Origin: Carettochelys insculpta
Taxonomy: Eukaryota > Chordata > Testudines > Carettochelyidae
Assembly (NCBI RefSeq): GCF_033958435.1
Contig: NC_134161.1
Location: 4,092,001 to 4,156,000 of the forward strand
Length of the DNA: 64,000 nucleotides
Direction: 5' to 3'
Each line of letters opens with the position of its first letter. The stretch's first letter is position 1. The position numbers and the translations under genes were made by a program. Below are positions 25,218 to 38,141 of this stretch, in pieces. The notes beneath the pieces are model-generated. The model did no database searches, was not told the DNA's origin, and saw only the letters and a program-made list of their open reading frames with translations.

Positions 25218-25420
25218 GGTGTATCTATATTTGAGCTGGAGCTAATGCCTAAAGGCAGCAATGTGTCCATGGTGGCAGAGGCAGCTGCTCAAGCCCGTTG
25301 CCCCATGTACAGTCCCACCTGACTCCTTGGGTGTGTGCTTAGCCCACGCAGCAATTTTTAGGTGCTAGCTTGAGTGCAGCCAGCACGGATAGATGCACAC
25401 AAGCTGGAATTACAGCACCC
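25218..25420. mobile_element. Palindromic MITE, ctagctcgagc-type
   Basis: The outer segments gagctggagctaat and agctggaattacagc, and the inner segment caatttttaggtgctagctt, resemble a palindromic MITE abundant in turtles that I know only by texture. Heavily diverged. Confidence 0.4.
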
Positions 25421-25473
25421 GGATCAGATGGAGATGTTTAGTCGTCTGTGCTTTAGACAGAGGGGTAACGTTT

Positions 25474-25590
25474 TCAAAAGCGCCCAAGCTTAAAGCCACA
25501 GTCTTGTGCAAACAGAAGGAGACGCTCAGGAACCTGAGTCTCATTGAAAGTCAATAGAATATAGCTTTGCAGGTGCAGAAGTCGCACTTG
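25474..25590. repeat. Short palindromic repeat, paralog of 26523-26622
   Basis: 25474-25573 aligns without gaps over 100 bp to 26523-26622, with about 15 differences by eye. The outer ends gttttcaaaagcgc and gcacttggaaaatg are roughly inverted, suggesting a small MITE. Confidence 0.6.
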
Positions 25591-25639
25591 GAAAATGATG
25601 CCGAAGCATCCAACTCACTGAGGCTCTTTGACATTTGCC

Positions 25640-26240
25640 CATATCATTTCACCAAAATTATTTTACCTATGAATGTTACCACTTTGCTACTCACCTCACG
25701 CAAGCCAGAGCATTGATAAATACATTAAACGACATGAGTCCTAACAGCGAATGCAATTACTCCACTCTTTCTAAGGTGAAGTTGGTGTCCAGTTTCAACC
25801 TGCCTTCTCTTTTCTAAACCTGACTCTGAACTGTTGGTTTTCACCCCTTGCATTCTTGCAGCAGAAATAAGCTCCTTCGTGGTGACATCGAACATCAGTG
25901 CACACATAATAGAAGGGATTTAATAAAACAAGTGTGCAAGTGAAGCTAGAAAAGCTATAAATCATGTCGGTGGTGCTCATGCAATGTTGGTAGCATTTTG
26001 ATTTAATAGTTGGACAAACACAAGGCTCTATTTTATTCGGAGTTTAAGGCCTCAGGGCTGTTATTCCTCCAAATTTAATAGCATTGAAATTGCAGGGTTT
26101 GCGATAATTTGCCTATCACTTTCTGCTCTACCATTGATGTTTATTGTCAGTGGGATGGAATCTCAATCTGATTCACTTAGATAACATGTCTGTTAAACAT
26201 TTAGATAATTGTGGCATCATTAACTTGTCACATTATTTTA
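25640..26240. promoter_or_regulatory. Candidate conserved non-coding block
   Basis: Repeat-free, AT-rich sequence with many homeodomain-like and GATA-like cores (gatttaatagt, aaatttaatagc, cttagataaca, ttagataattg). Conservation is not tested. Confidence 0.3.
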
Positions 26241-26393
26241 GAGATTCAAAACAGTAGTGCGGTAAGTGGAGGTAGAAGGGGGAGTACTCCTACATGAGCG
26301 TCGCTGGGGAAAGAAGTTGACAATGCTTATGGCTTTCACTCTGGTTGTATTCGAGAAACAGGTATGTATTGTAGCCAGCTGCTGATGAGCTGC

Positions 26394-26729
26394 AGAAGGC
26401 TGTAGTATCAGAGACGTAGCCGAGTTAGTCTGTATCTTCAAAAACAACGAGAAGTCCTGTGGCATCTTTTAGACAAACAGGTATTTTGGAGTATATGCTT
26501 TTGTGAGCAAAGACCCACTTTGTCAAAAGCACCCAAGCTTAAAGCCAAAGTCTTGTGCAAACAGAAGGGGACACGCAGGAAGTTAAGTCTCGTTGAAAAT
26601 CAATGGAGTTTGGCCTTGCAGGCCACTCGTGCACCTGACAAAGGCGATCTTTCCCCATGAAAGCTTTCGTTCCAAAATATCTGTTAGTCTACAAGGTGCC
26701 ACAGGGCTTCTTGTTTTAGAAGGTTGCAG
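26394..26729 (+). mobile_element. Penelope-like fold-back repeat with a 100-bp captured spacer
   Basis: The left arm 26406-26522 is the reverse complement of the right arm about 26633-26717 (gtcctgtggcatcttttaga against gtctacaaggtgccacaggg). The arms are separated by 26523-26622, a copy of the segment at 25474-25573. Edges show agaaggctgtag (26394-26405) and agaaggttgcag (26718-26729), a 12-bp direct repeat with two C/T differences. The left tail cagagacgtagccgagttag is the standard 3' terminus of this family in reverse. Confidence 0.65.
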
Positions 26730-29687
26730 TGTTTCACAATGTCCACTTTACACAGGGTGGAATAGTACAAGTTGTAGGAATGGCAACCTGGTGTCTTGAT
26801 ATGTATGAGAATTTTGTCCAAGCTGGGGGCCCTCTAATGTTAGTCTTCTCAGTCCAATTTTAGGTGTATATGTAAGTAAAAAGTTTTTGTTTTGTTTTTC
26901 CAAAAGTGCTGCGTGCCAGCTAGTTCCCCCTGAAATCAATAGGAGCTGCTGGGTGCTTGATGTTCCAGTCAAATCAGAATGCTCTTTAAACTCTTAAATA
27001 CAGATTTGTGCATCAACTGTTAGAAGGGTTTCTGTATATTTATAACTTAGTCTTTTTTGCTTTCTTTTCTGTAGGTTTTGGTTTTGCTTTTGGATTGTGT
27101 GGGTGTGCGTGTGTGTGCGATGTTGTTTCCTCAGATCAGGAAATTCGAACTTGATCCTGATATTTGTGGTGTTTTCTTCTTTTCCTCTATCTTCCATCCA
27201 TAAACAGTTAGCCTGAAGATCAGTGGTTTTTGGGTTTTATGCTGCTTTGTTTTTTTTTTTTTTTGTTTCTCATTTGTTGAGGTAGTTTGCAGTAATCAAA
27301 ATAAATATGTTAGATGAGGAAAAACAGATGTGAAAACCTATCCTGCAAGTTTATGAGGCCTAATGGATGTTATACCTGAAATCTTTCTGAAAAAGGAAAA
27401 TTCACCTTTTAAAAAATCCCTTTGTTGGTTTAAATTCCATATGTACATGACTGCTGAGGTGAAATCCAGTGTCAGCTTGTACTACAAGTGAGAGCTCTAT
27501 ATTAGCCCTGAAAGGCACTGGCAGAATTCTAGGAAGGTACCGTGTGTGTTTGCATGACAAATTAGTGCTGCACGGCATAAGCTGCCATCCGACAAAAGCT
27601 GGGTAGGAAATGGTTTTTGTTTTGAGGCTACACAGTATTTCCTATCCTGAATTGGGACTGAAAAAATGAAGATCTCAAATGGACAAGCATTAAAAACCTA
27701 AAGTGGTGTGGAAATATTGGATCAGTCAATCAACATTTTGATTTTGAAAAATGTTTTACATAACATTTAAAATGAAAGCTGTTCTGAATCAAATTGTTTC
27801 TGTTTTAGAAATAGCCAACCAGGACTTTCTGACAGTTTTTCAGAACTTTTTTTTTACCAAAAATTTAAATTAGGGGATTCATCAAAACCGACACTTTTCC
27901 ATAAACAAGATCAGTTCAATCAACACTCCTTTTTATGGCCCCCGCCACCCAAAAAAACAAAACAAAAACAAAAAAGCATTTGCCAGAAAATTCCCAACCA
28001 TTCTGCCCTCTAGCTGGGAGGTTAGGTGGGAAATTTCTCATGAGGGCAGTCTATCCCATAACTTCCTACTGCAAGACAGTATCATGCTGTGCACACCTGA
28101 GATACAGGACAAATCTTTCCCCTTCCTTCAGGTATATCAATTCACATTCTGTTCAGTGGAGATGCTGATAGATGAAAAGCCATCTGAACGAGAGAGCTTG
28201 AGAGATCATACAATGGCACACCTCCATTAAAAAAAAAATTGAAAAGAATCCCCTCGAACACACAAGCTATTGGGGTTCAATGAGATGTTACGGGTTCTTC
28301 CTTCAGGTCTGCATCGTAACACCTGCCCAGATCAGTGTACTGCATACAAAGAGATTTGGCTTATTTTTGGATGGTGTGTTATCAGTTCTCCATTGGTGGT
28401 GCTGTTGATGAGATCTGGTTCTGCTGGGCAGTTTTTCCTGGAAGTTATTCATTCCATTCTTCTGCAGGAACGAGGGGACAGTACCTTCTCTTGAAAACCT
28501 TTTTGACAGCTGACCCATCTCAGGAGCTATTCAGTGGCCAATGCATCTGGTTATTTTAAAGGAAGACATAAAGTAAGCATGTAAGGAGAGCAAAAGTGTA
28601 TGGGGAAGCAATTGGCTTTGCAATCCTCTTTCAGGTTTAGCCCACTCATGACAGCAGGGATGGGGTCCGCATTACACCACCCAGCTCTGGCCAGGGGTCA
28701 AAGGGTGCTCCAGGCCTATACTCTTTGAATCCCTCACGAGTTCAGGTCCTTAAATGTAGGGTGTGCAGGGCCTCCTATCTTAAAAGTAGAAGGGCAATGG
28801 AAGGCCTTTGGCCCATCTCTGGCACCTATGGAAAGAGGCATGCGGATGGAATGGAGGAGAAGCGTGAAACCTTGAGATATTCATTCACGCTCCCAACACT
28901 TCGAATACTCCTCTGTGAGATGTGCAAAATGCATCTGGAAAGCTCATGGTGATGGATATTCTTCAGGTTTACGTTTCCTTTGTTTCTTGAGTGGACTTGT
29001 GACACTCCCAAAAGTCACCTTCAATTTCCCAACTTTAGTTTTACTCGGTAGAATGCCAGCAGGCAACATGAATGACCTTTCTTGACTCATTTTGTTTTTC
29101 ATGCTTTCAAGTCTTGAGCCAAAGACTAGCAAACACGATGCTTGTCATTCCATCTACTTATTGGCTGCTTTTTTTGGGAGGTGGGGGTGGGGGTGGGAAG
29201 TGACTTCATATTTTTAAACAAACGTATCAGGAAATTCAAAGAGCACTTTGTGCTTTGGCGTGATCCCTATGTTCTCAGCACCAGTTGGCCCACTGGTACT
29301 ATAACTTTATAAAACAGCAGCATTGAGTATGTAAAACGATATCTCTCAAAGTGCCTGCAAAATGCCTTAACAATAGAAGTATAAAATCTTCCCAGACTGC
29401 CTATGACTTCCTATTACTGTTTCACAGTACTCTGGAGAGTTTTAAGGTAGCAACTTGATTAAGCTTGCGAAGAAAATACCATCCGATACAATTCTTCTCT
29501 ACAGATACAGATAATGTACTGTAGTATTAAGTATGTTTAAGGATAATTATCTTTCCTGTCATCGTTTCAGTTACATGAACAAAAAGAGGAGGAGGACCGT
29601 CTCAGCCGTTGCAAAAGAGAATGTGGATGGATATAGGAGCCAGGGATATGTTAGTTGACTTAAGCAGTCACAGAGGTGGGTTTTGAG

Positions 29688-29790
29688 GGCCTCATTCAGT
29701 CTTCCCAAGAGTGGTGTAAACTCCACAGACTTCAGTGGGGTTCCTTTAGATGTATATTGGTGTGGGATGCAAATATCTAGCCCTTCAAGT
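29688..29790. repeat. Decayed palindromic repeat (half)
   Basis: gagggcctcattcagtctt followed by gtgtaaactccacagacttc and agtggggttcc resembles half of an old amniote palindromic repeat in which a cactgacttcagtgg centre joins two arms. Weak. Confidence 0.3.
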
Positions 29791-30504
29791 TTATTGACTG
29801 AGCTCTTTTTTTGTAACCAGGTGGTTCAGGTAGCAGCTTTTCTGATATTTACATATGTTGTGCTTCAGCTTCTCCCCTGCTAACCAAAGGCTGCTTGAAT
29901 TAGGATCAGACTTCCTCAGGTCACTGTTCCTACAATCATCATTAGAACCATGCTAGTTGCAGCAGAAAGAGTTAAATATGACCTTGTTCTTGAAGGCTTT
30001 GACATATATTGTGTAGTGGCCTGAGGTATAGACACGTCTACCCTGTAATCACTCCAATTTCAGACGTAGACATGGTCAAGGGAACCATAAACACTTTTTT
30101 GCTTTTCAGTAAGAAGAGAAAACTTCCGGGAATGCAGGAGCAATTCCAACCATTGAGCAAATTTCTTCCTTCTATCAGGCACCTGTTCTATTTCACATGA
30201 ACTCTAGATTTCAATACCAATGGTTCCTGAATGTATCTTCCCTCAGGCAGAGAGTGGTGAAGCTCCACGGAACCAGGCCAGAGGTCAGCCATCTTTTGGG
30301 GCTGGAGGAAAGCACAGAGGCCTATCATGAGTGACTGCAGGTACCAGATTTGAGCCAGCTCTGGAGAATTAATTCACCTCTTTCATGATAGGTAGGAGAG
30401 TCGTTGACGCTTGGGGAAAGTAGAACCAGAGTCCTGCTGTGAAAGCAGGATTTCCAGAGAATTAGGAAGCACCTCCCTCTTCTACGAAACAGCAGTGAGG
30501 CATA

Positions 30505-30828
30505 CTCTAAATCAGTGATTCCCAACCTGGGGTCCACAGATCTCTCGGGGGGGTGGGGGTCCATGAGGGTATTGCCAGGGTCTGTGAAAAAAAAAATAAG
30601 ATACATCAAAATGATGGTAGAAAATAAATTTCAGATAAAGTGCAAAGTTACAATCAGCTCTTGGTTTTATGTTACATATCTTCCAATAGTTGCATTAATC
30701 GCTGTCTGAAAATCTATGTTATGGTTCCCTTTTTCATTTAAAGAAGTATGCCTAGAGGTGACAATTGGGTTTTGGGGAGTAATTGGGGGTCTGCACTAGT
30801 GAAAAGGATGGGAACCACTGCTCTAGGT
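30505..30828. mobile_element. Non-autonomous hAT-type element
   Basis: The body is 30513-30820 (308 bp), starting cagtgattcccaacctgggg and ending gatgggaaccactg, inverted termini of hAT type. The 8-bp flanks ctctaaat (30505-30512) and ctctaggt (30821-30828) agree at six positions, an aged target duplication. No transposase frame. Confidence 0.75.
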
Positions 30829-31039
30829 TTTTTCTTTTGGCTGAGTGTAAAGCCTTACTCCCTTCACTTTGTGGCCCTTCCTGGATTCTTTGCTCGTTTG
30901 TTTTACAAGTTGCTCATGCGATGAAGCAAAGTGGAAGTGGCAGGTGAGCGAAATGTGTTTCAGTTTTCACCCAAAAGTTTAGCAGCAATTGGACATTTTA
31001 AGCTAATGGATGTCAGTGGAATGAGGTAGCGTTAGAAGC

Positions 31040-31495
31040 TAATATGGGGAAAGAAGAAATTAAAAGTTACTTAGGCAAGTTAGATGTCCTCCTATTGTCA
31101 CCAGGACCTAATGACACATACCCCAGAATACTCAAGGCAATGACTGAGGAAACATCTTGGGCATTAGTGATTATTGTCGGAATGTCATGGACGATAGGAT
31201 GGATTACAGAGAATCAGAAGAGGGGAAAAAAAAGCAGCCTTCTATAAAAAGGGGAGAAAGGACAACCTGGGGGATTACAGAGCAGTCAACTTAAATTCAT
31301 TACCTGGGAACGTAATGGAGCAAGCCTTGTGGATATGGAGAAGTGATAGATGAGGTACATCTTGGCTTTAGTAAGGCTTTCATACTATCTTGCATGATCG
31401 TCTCTTAAACATACTAGGGAAATACCTGCTATAAGGTGTTTGTGTAACTACTCTGGGACTATCAGTTCATTCAGTTACCAGTGGTTTACAATCCA
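31040..31495 (+). pseudogene. CR1 LINE reverse-transcriptase remnant, 5' part
   Basis: Frame 31044-31247 contains LDVLLLSPGPNDTYPRILKA followed by MTEETSWALVIIVGMSW, matching the early RT domain of CR1 ORF2 (LDVLKSPGPD..HPRILKEL pattern). Further on, the nucleotide sequence continues the RT domain out of frame (tggctttagtaaggctttc, a DFSKAF-like stretch). The element is broken by frameshifts and by the insertion that follows. Confidence 0.85.
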
Positions 31496-32008
31496 GGTTC
31501 AGGCAGAGCCATACATGGGACATACCTGGAGGGGGAGTGCTGGGTACAGTGTGTCAGCAGAGGTTGCGCCCACCACTCACCCATTGCGGCAGTGGGAGCC
31601 AGAGCTACCTGGGCGCCTGCTCTGCGCTGCTCTGCCACCCTCTCTTGACCGCTGTGCTCCGCTTCACCACGGCAGCGAGAAGCAGAGAGTACCGCTTTGC
31701 CTCTCAACACTGCTTGGAAGCAGAGCTCAGCGGGCTGGGAGAGGGCAGCAGGCCCTCACCGCCAGGGTGAGCACAGGAGGGGGTGGCAGGGCCTGCACCA
31801 GGCCCCCCAGTAATCTCCCATTGTATGTTGCTTGAGGGAAGGAGCATTGTCAAGGGGGTGAAGAAGGGGTGGGGTAGATCAGTGGCAAGGCTTGGGGGAA
31901 GGGGTGGAGCAGGGTCTGTGGGGGGCTCGTCTGTGGAGGGGTGACCCGGCCCCTGACCTGGGGCTCTGGGTGGAGGTTGTCGTAGGCCCCAGCTTCCCCT
32001 TAGGGTTG
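31496..32008. repeat. GC-rich insertion splitting the CR1
   Basis: About 510 bp of GC-rich sequence lies between two collinear parts of the same CR1. CR1 homology stops near accagtggtttacaatcc and resumes near gcaggaaacagttctggg. Open frames inside on both strands are low-complexity. I could not define termini or a target duplication. Confidence 0.6.
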
Positions 32009-32600
32009 GGCCCGTCGGCAGGAAACAGTTCTGGGTGCAGTTCTGTTTCAGTGATATAGATGATAACACAAAGAATACAGTTAAAAAGTTTACGGACTCA
32101 ATCCAGCTAGGAGGGGTTGTAAGTGCTTTGGTGGGCAGGTTTGTAATTCAGTTATCTGGGCAAACTGCAGAAATGGTCTGAGGTAAATAGGGTAAAGTTC
32201 ATTAAGGACAAATCTAAGGACTTCACTTAAGAAGGAACAGTCAGTTGCACCTATACCAAATGGAAAATGACTGTCTAGGAAGGAGCACTTCAAGAAAAGG
32301 GTCTGGTGGTCATAACTGATGACAAGGTAAATGAGTCAGCAGTGCAGTGCTCTTGTAGAGGTGTCGGGGAAGCAAACATTCTGGGTTATATTAGGAGTGT
32401 TATTAGCAAGACATAAGCAGATTCTTCCATGCTGATTTGGCCTAAGTTTGCATATTGCACCCAGTTCCGGGCGCTATGTTTCTGGAAAGACGTGGCCAAA
32501 CCGGAGAAAGTCCAGAGAAGTGCAGTAAAAATGACGAACGGTCTAGAAAACATGACCTGTGTGGGAAAGATTAAATTGCAGCCTGAACAGATGAATGTGA
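32009..32600 (+). pseudogene. CR1 LINE reverse-transcriptase remnant, 3' part
   Basis: Continues the RT after the insertion. aagtttacggactcaatc reads KFTDSI where intact CR1 has KFADDT, so the catalytic Asp pair is lost. The frame at 32429-32623 reads KDVAKPEKVQRSAVKMTNGL and ENM, the typical C-terminal CR1 stretch. An A/T-rich junction follows at about 32600. The copy is inactive. Confidence 0.85.
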
Positions 32601-33804
32601 GATTTTCTTTTTTTTTTTTTTAAAGGCAGCAGACTTTTGTACAAAGGTAACAAACTTGTTATTTTGGAAATTTTTATGCCAAGGAAGAAATTTTTAAGCA
32701 GCGTTGCCAAGTCTTGCAAAAAATCTTGAAAATGTAAGTGTGTTTTTTTTCTAAAATCCCAAAAAGCTGGAGCTCATGGAGTTGCGGGAGGGGGGAAAAT
32801 AAAAAGGAAGCATGAACACGAAACATACAAAAATGAAAATCCACAAATTACTATTTTTGAAATCTAATGATTTTAAGCCAATCCCATGTGGCTCTGGGGC
32901 ATCCTGATTTACGGCTTTTGAATACTTCGGGGTTGGCAGTACTGAAAATATTGCTGCTGTGCTATTTTAATACGCCAAGGTTCTGATCCTTCCACAGGAG
33001 ATAAAAAGTTGGCTGCATCCAGGTTTTGACCTTGGTGTTAGTTTCTAAGTTGATGTTGTGTGTGAATTACAATGAATTAAACTGGGGGGAAAAAAGGACT
33101 TCGCATTGTGGGAGCCTGAAGTTAGAAGGAATGGCTAATCTTTAGCCTATGAACCATACATCTGGTATTAGGAGGGATGCCACCATCGATAAGGAAACTT
33201 TAAACCTCTCGTGTGACAGTTCAAAGGACATCTTTCCTGAGGTCTTGAGTCATGCATATTGCCCAAGAGTTGTTTACCAGGTTACAAAAGAGAAAAAAAA
33301 AAGATTTTTGAATTAGGCGCCGAGGTTGCTCTTGGGGTTTGTTCTATTTCAGTAACTGAGAGATTGCTAAAACTAAAAATAGACAATTGTGAAGTTGCTT
33401 GTGGATCTTGTGCTGGGGAGAATAAATAGGTGGTTGTGTCTGTGTGTAGGTCTGCATTTTTGTGTGCGGACATGAGTGTAATCTTGAAGTCTACTGCCAC
33501 TTTCCTGCCTGCAAAACATACTCTAGAGAACGAAAGAAAATAATTTCTGATGAGCTTAGCACAATCACCAGAACATCCAGTGACTGAATCTTTTTTTTTT
33601 GCTGCTAAACTGATGGTTGGATTTCAGAATGTTGGCGAAGGATTTCGGTATAAAGTCATCCCTCTTCCATTCACTTAATTTATCTTGATGGGGCCATTCC
33701 CTTCAAAAGATTGCAGGCAGTTTTGTGAAATAGTTTACTTTTGCAAAATGTTGCTTGTAGCATTTTTCACCTGTGAACGCTGTCTTTTGCTCATGGTGAA
33801 ATCA

Positions 33805-33965
33805 TACAGAATCCTAGCAATTAGAGATTGGAAAGGTCTTTCTAATCAGTTCATCTAGGAGCTTTCAAACTTCTTCCCATCTTGATTTTGTGTATTGGAC
33901 ATAAGCAATCAAATAATATCCCTCTGGCAACTCTCACAGTTACTTTCACAGACAAGTCCTTTTAG
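33805..33965 (-). mobile_element. Old CR1-type LINE 3' fragment, antisense
   Basis: cagaatcctagcaattagag followed by attggaaaggtctttctaat and cagttcatcta fits an old CR1/L3-like 3' UTR in antisense. Strongly diverged. Confidence 0.5.
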
Positions 33966-34195
33966 GGAAAGCAATGTTAATTCATTTTAGCTTCTTTTAG
34001 TGTGATTTAATTGACTTAATGTTTAAAAATAAAATGTGTTCTCCTGAGGTCCCTGGAAGTGTGCTAAAAGTATATTCTGTAGCATCACAAACCAGATGTT
34101 ATCTCACCGGGTAAAACAGGTTGTTTTTTTTTTTGTTTTGTTTTGTTTTTTTTAAAAACATCATGATAGTCTCCTCTAAACATTGCTGTACCTAA

Positions 34196-34491
34196 GGGTG
34201 GGTCTTCATAACAGGGAATATCAACCCCGCCACAGTTGATTTCCCAGAGTTTAAATTAGCACACAAGTGGGGATGCACTAAATCAAACTTATCAGGTGAC
34301 CCCATCAACTACACTACTCCTGCCTCCCATTAGGAGCAAGGGTAGTCGATGGGAGCACGGGGTCCCGTTGACCTCCCTTAGTGAAAACCACACAGATGCC
34401 CGAATTAAGATACATGGACTCTCGCTACATAATTAACCTAGCGAAAATTGCAAACCTTAATTTGACATTTCCTTGGAGTGTAGACCTGCCC
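34196..34491. mobile_element. MITE with gggtgggtct / agacctgccc termini
   Basis: Left end gggtgggtcttcataacagg and right end ccttggagtgtagacctgcc are inverted repeats. The interior has several self-complementary blocks (gtcgatgggagc; cccgttgacctccc). It belongs to the same group as 18885-19150. No clear target duplication is visible. Confidence 0.65.
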
Positions 34492-36780
34492 ATAGATTTG
34501 CAATCCAGTTCCACCATCATTGAGCGTCATGTGAATGCAATATCAAATCAAAACACTGATCCACAGTGTGGCCTGGGATTACCTGGGATCTCGTGGTGGC
34601 CCTCAAATCCTGATTTGTCTCACAAGAGCTCCGGGGGACATAGACATTAAAGTTACTGATAACTATCTGCCTCCTTCTTCCTAGCAGTGAGGAATTTTAT
34701 CAGCTCATGTTAGGGATCCCATAACACTGCAGAAGTCATCTCTACACATGGCTCTTGCTAACAGACCAGAGAGACTCTCTTTGAATCTGAATTCGTGCAG
34801 GAGACCTCTACCAGCGCTTGAGATGGCAAACAGAATAACCCAACATTTGCTTTCTGCCTCAAGCAACCAGATGGATTCAACTGCGTCGTTCCTGCAACGT
34901 CCTACAGTCAGTCTGTTGTGGGCAGGGCTGGTTGAATAATGGTAAGTATGCTACACAAAAAGCTTGTGTTGTTTTTTTTTAAATTTTCAAAGGGGGAGGA
35001 TAACATATCCTAAAACCTAACGTGGATTGGGAGCCCAGTGCAAAAGAGGGGAGGAAAGCGGAGAGAAGAAAAGCAGGGGATTAAAAATTGATATTTTTCA
35101 TGAAAATGTGAAGATTTTGGAAAAAAAATTCAAAAAACCACCTATTTTTAAACGGGGAATGTTTCATCCTAAGAAACTCCCAGGCAAAAGCCAAGTCTAT
35201 GTACACACAAAAAGCCAGAGGCTTCACCCCTTATTTTGATAGTAGCGGAATGATATTTTATTAACCGCCAGCCTTGCCTTCAGTAGGGGGATTCTGCAGC
35301 TGAAAGCAAAGAGGAGACCAAAGTATGAGATCAGGCAGTGCTCTGCAAACTATTGGAGAGAAACAGATCACACTCTGGAAACCTCTTGGCTGTGCAGATT
35401 TGTCCCTTACAGGGTGATTTTTGTATTTTTTTTTCCTGACTCTTTCAATTCCACTTCTGAGTCTGGCAAACGTGTTCTTGTGAAAATGCATGCCCTGTTT
35501 GCACAGGCAGGACACATGCAAACAACCCTAAATTCACCAGTGTTACCTTCCACGTGAAGTTGTTTCTCACAGGTCTGAGCAGCATGCTGCAGTCTCAGAT
35601 TCTGACCAATGCACTACTCTGGTAGCTGCAGAAGCAGGTAGCAGAAGACTGTTGTTCAAAGTTTATCAGTAGAAGGGACTGAAGGCAGCATGAATGAGAC
35701 AAGTAGCAGTGTACTTTATTTCACTAGTGAATTTGTTCTCCTTTTGCCTTCCTTTGCATGAGCACTCTTTGTATGTAAGCTAACTGCTTCAAAGGGGTGC
35801 TTTTTGGAGGTAGACGTTTATTTCTATAAAAACAAGCGATAGCTAAACTTCCCAATTGGAAGCTTTCTTAATTCGGAGCATAATTCACAATGACAGCTGA
35901 ACAAATGGGGGCAGCCTTAAAAGATAAAAATGAGCATGAGGTGGCAGTCCTTTCCACGACATTTTCTAACTCCCCGACTGAAATGTAACTTTGTGAGCCT
36001 ATGATCTTGGTGTGCTTTATGGGAACATACACAGGAAGAGGGACCTTTTTCATTAGAACATTCTGTTTCAAACGCACAGTCTGTTTCATAAGCAATTGTC
36101 CCGAGGTTTTCAAAAGCAGGAGTGTAAATGTATATTTAAGTACCAAAATCCGTGGCCTCTTTTTGTTGTTGTTGTTGAAGACAGAGTACTCATCGTTTCT
36201 GAGGACAGTGAGTGCTCAGCGTTTGGGAAAATGCTTGAAAATTTACTTAAGTGCTTAAATACGGATTCAGAAGCCTACCTTTAAATCATGGCCTTGCTGT
36301 ATTCAGGGTTATGTTTAAACAAGCTCAGTCTAAGTGTTGCCTAGCGTAACAGAATCTTCATAATGTACTTGAAACCATGCCATCTATGTGTTTACAGAAG
36401 AACAGAAAGTACCAAAGCCAGTGTCTCTTGAAAGGATCAGTGTATAATCATAGCCTTATGATGTGCACCCGAAATGTTTTTTGCTGTGTACTTTGGCTTT
36501 GTTTTAAAAACTAAATGCCTAGCAGACTCTTCGTGAAAACAAAACCTCCACCTCCCGAGGCAGTCCCAGCCCGCAAAATCTTAGTTTTAAATACAGTATG
36601 TGTTATCTTAATGCTGTAGAGGTGAAGGATTCATGTGTATTTATGGCGCAGTTTGTTTGATAGAAGAATACTTGTGTGGGACTGGCAGGACTAGAAATGC
36701 TAATTAACTTTTTTTAGTGGTTTATTTTCATAATGATGCATTCAGTTTAATTCTGCCCTGGATTACAGGAATTCCAGTAG

Positions 36781-37100
36781 TAGGTATTGAACCCCTCTCG
36801 TCTGGCGCCCTTGGGACCTGACCGGTGCCACACGACAGACTTTGGGAGTTCAATATTTTCTAGCACATTACCAACACTCCCACTGCTTACTGGGCTCTTA
36901 GAAGACATTTAGGGTGAAATTACAGCTAAATAGAAGCGCAGAACACTGAGAACCAGGACTGGTGGCCATAAACAAACCTTATGGGATCACGGGACACTTG
37001 GCCACACCCGTGATAAGTGGTCGTCCGGCGAACTGACATTATGTCGGATTACGGAGTTTGCTGGATGAGAGTGTTCTGGATTAGAGAGGTTCAGCCTGCA
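36781..37100 (+). mobile_element. TA-flanked MITE family, copy 2
   Basis: The body is 36783-37098. Left end ggtattgaacccctctcgtc and right end ttagagaggttcagcctg are inverted. TA precedes it and CA follows, the latter probably a decayed TA. It is the reverse-complement relative of 21463-21781, with the shared block aacactgagaaccaggac. Confidence 0.85.
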
Positions 37101-38141
37101 CTTAAAATCTCCATCTGAGACTCTGACCTGATTGTCCCAGGCACTGTCCACACATTGACTGATTCCCTGCCCTGCAAAGCTTACAATCTAGACAGGTTTA
37201 CTCTGGAGTAATACCATACTGCCTCAGCTCAGCCGGGCTTTCTGTGACTGCCATACAATACCTGTGTTCCTACCAAACACTGGCCTGCCATGTGAGGCAC
37301 CTGAGGGAAAAGCCAGTTGCCCAGGCTCAGTTACCATATATGTGTCGGGTGGCTTCACCCATTCATCAGTCATACAAACTGAGCTGCCACAAAGAACTCT
37401 CAATTAATGCTGTCAGCCTATAATCCACTCCACCCACTCGCCAAAAGCAAAACAAAAGCCAAATCTAGATGCTGATGTGCTACTCCCAAGGAGAGAATTT
37501 GAAGCCTGTAAATCTGAGGTGTCGGCATTTCTGCCCTATCACAGCCACATGCCTTTAAGTGATGGAAATGAATAAGCACAAGAGAAGTCTTCTGGTGATG
37601 CACGTCACTGGCCAACAGTGTGCCAGTGAAGCTGCTATCTGCATTTCCGTTATTAATCTCTTGCTCTTTTCTTTTCCTCTCCCTCTCAGGGTGGCATTCG
37701 TCACTTAAAGCTTTCGATGCACTGAAAATGAGTGCTTGTTCTTGGTATGGGGGCATTTTTTGCTGTTACATATAATATTTCTGAAAGATGGTTTGGGAAT
37801 TCTTAACTTGGGGAAAGACACCAAAAAGTGTGCATATTAAAAAAAACAAAAACAAAAAAACAAAACCCACCCACTCCTAACTGGTTTTGAACATAGTTTC
37901 TCTAATCCAGATACATCTCTTTCCCAACATGTGATTGCACAGGCAGCGATTATCTGATCTTGGGTTTCTAGGGGAGATTTAAGCTGCATACATACCAACA
38001 GCTGATGATAAAATGTTCATGATTTGTCTGTATTAGAGACTTTTCATTCTCATAACTTTTGAAACCTCTTTCTTGTGCTGAATGCAGTGGACCCTGTTTG
38101 GGAAAAGTACGTAACTTGACATATTTAGTATGGGAAATTAC

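Noticed and set aside
31440..31835. 131-codon frame spanning the CR1 break
   Set aside because: Crosses the junction between CR1 and the GC-rich insertion, so it cannot be an ancestral frame.
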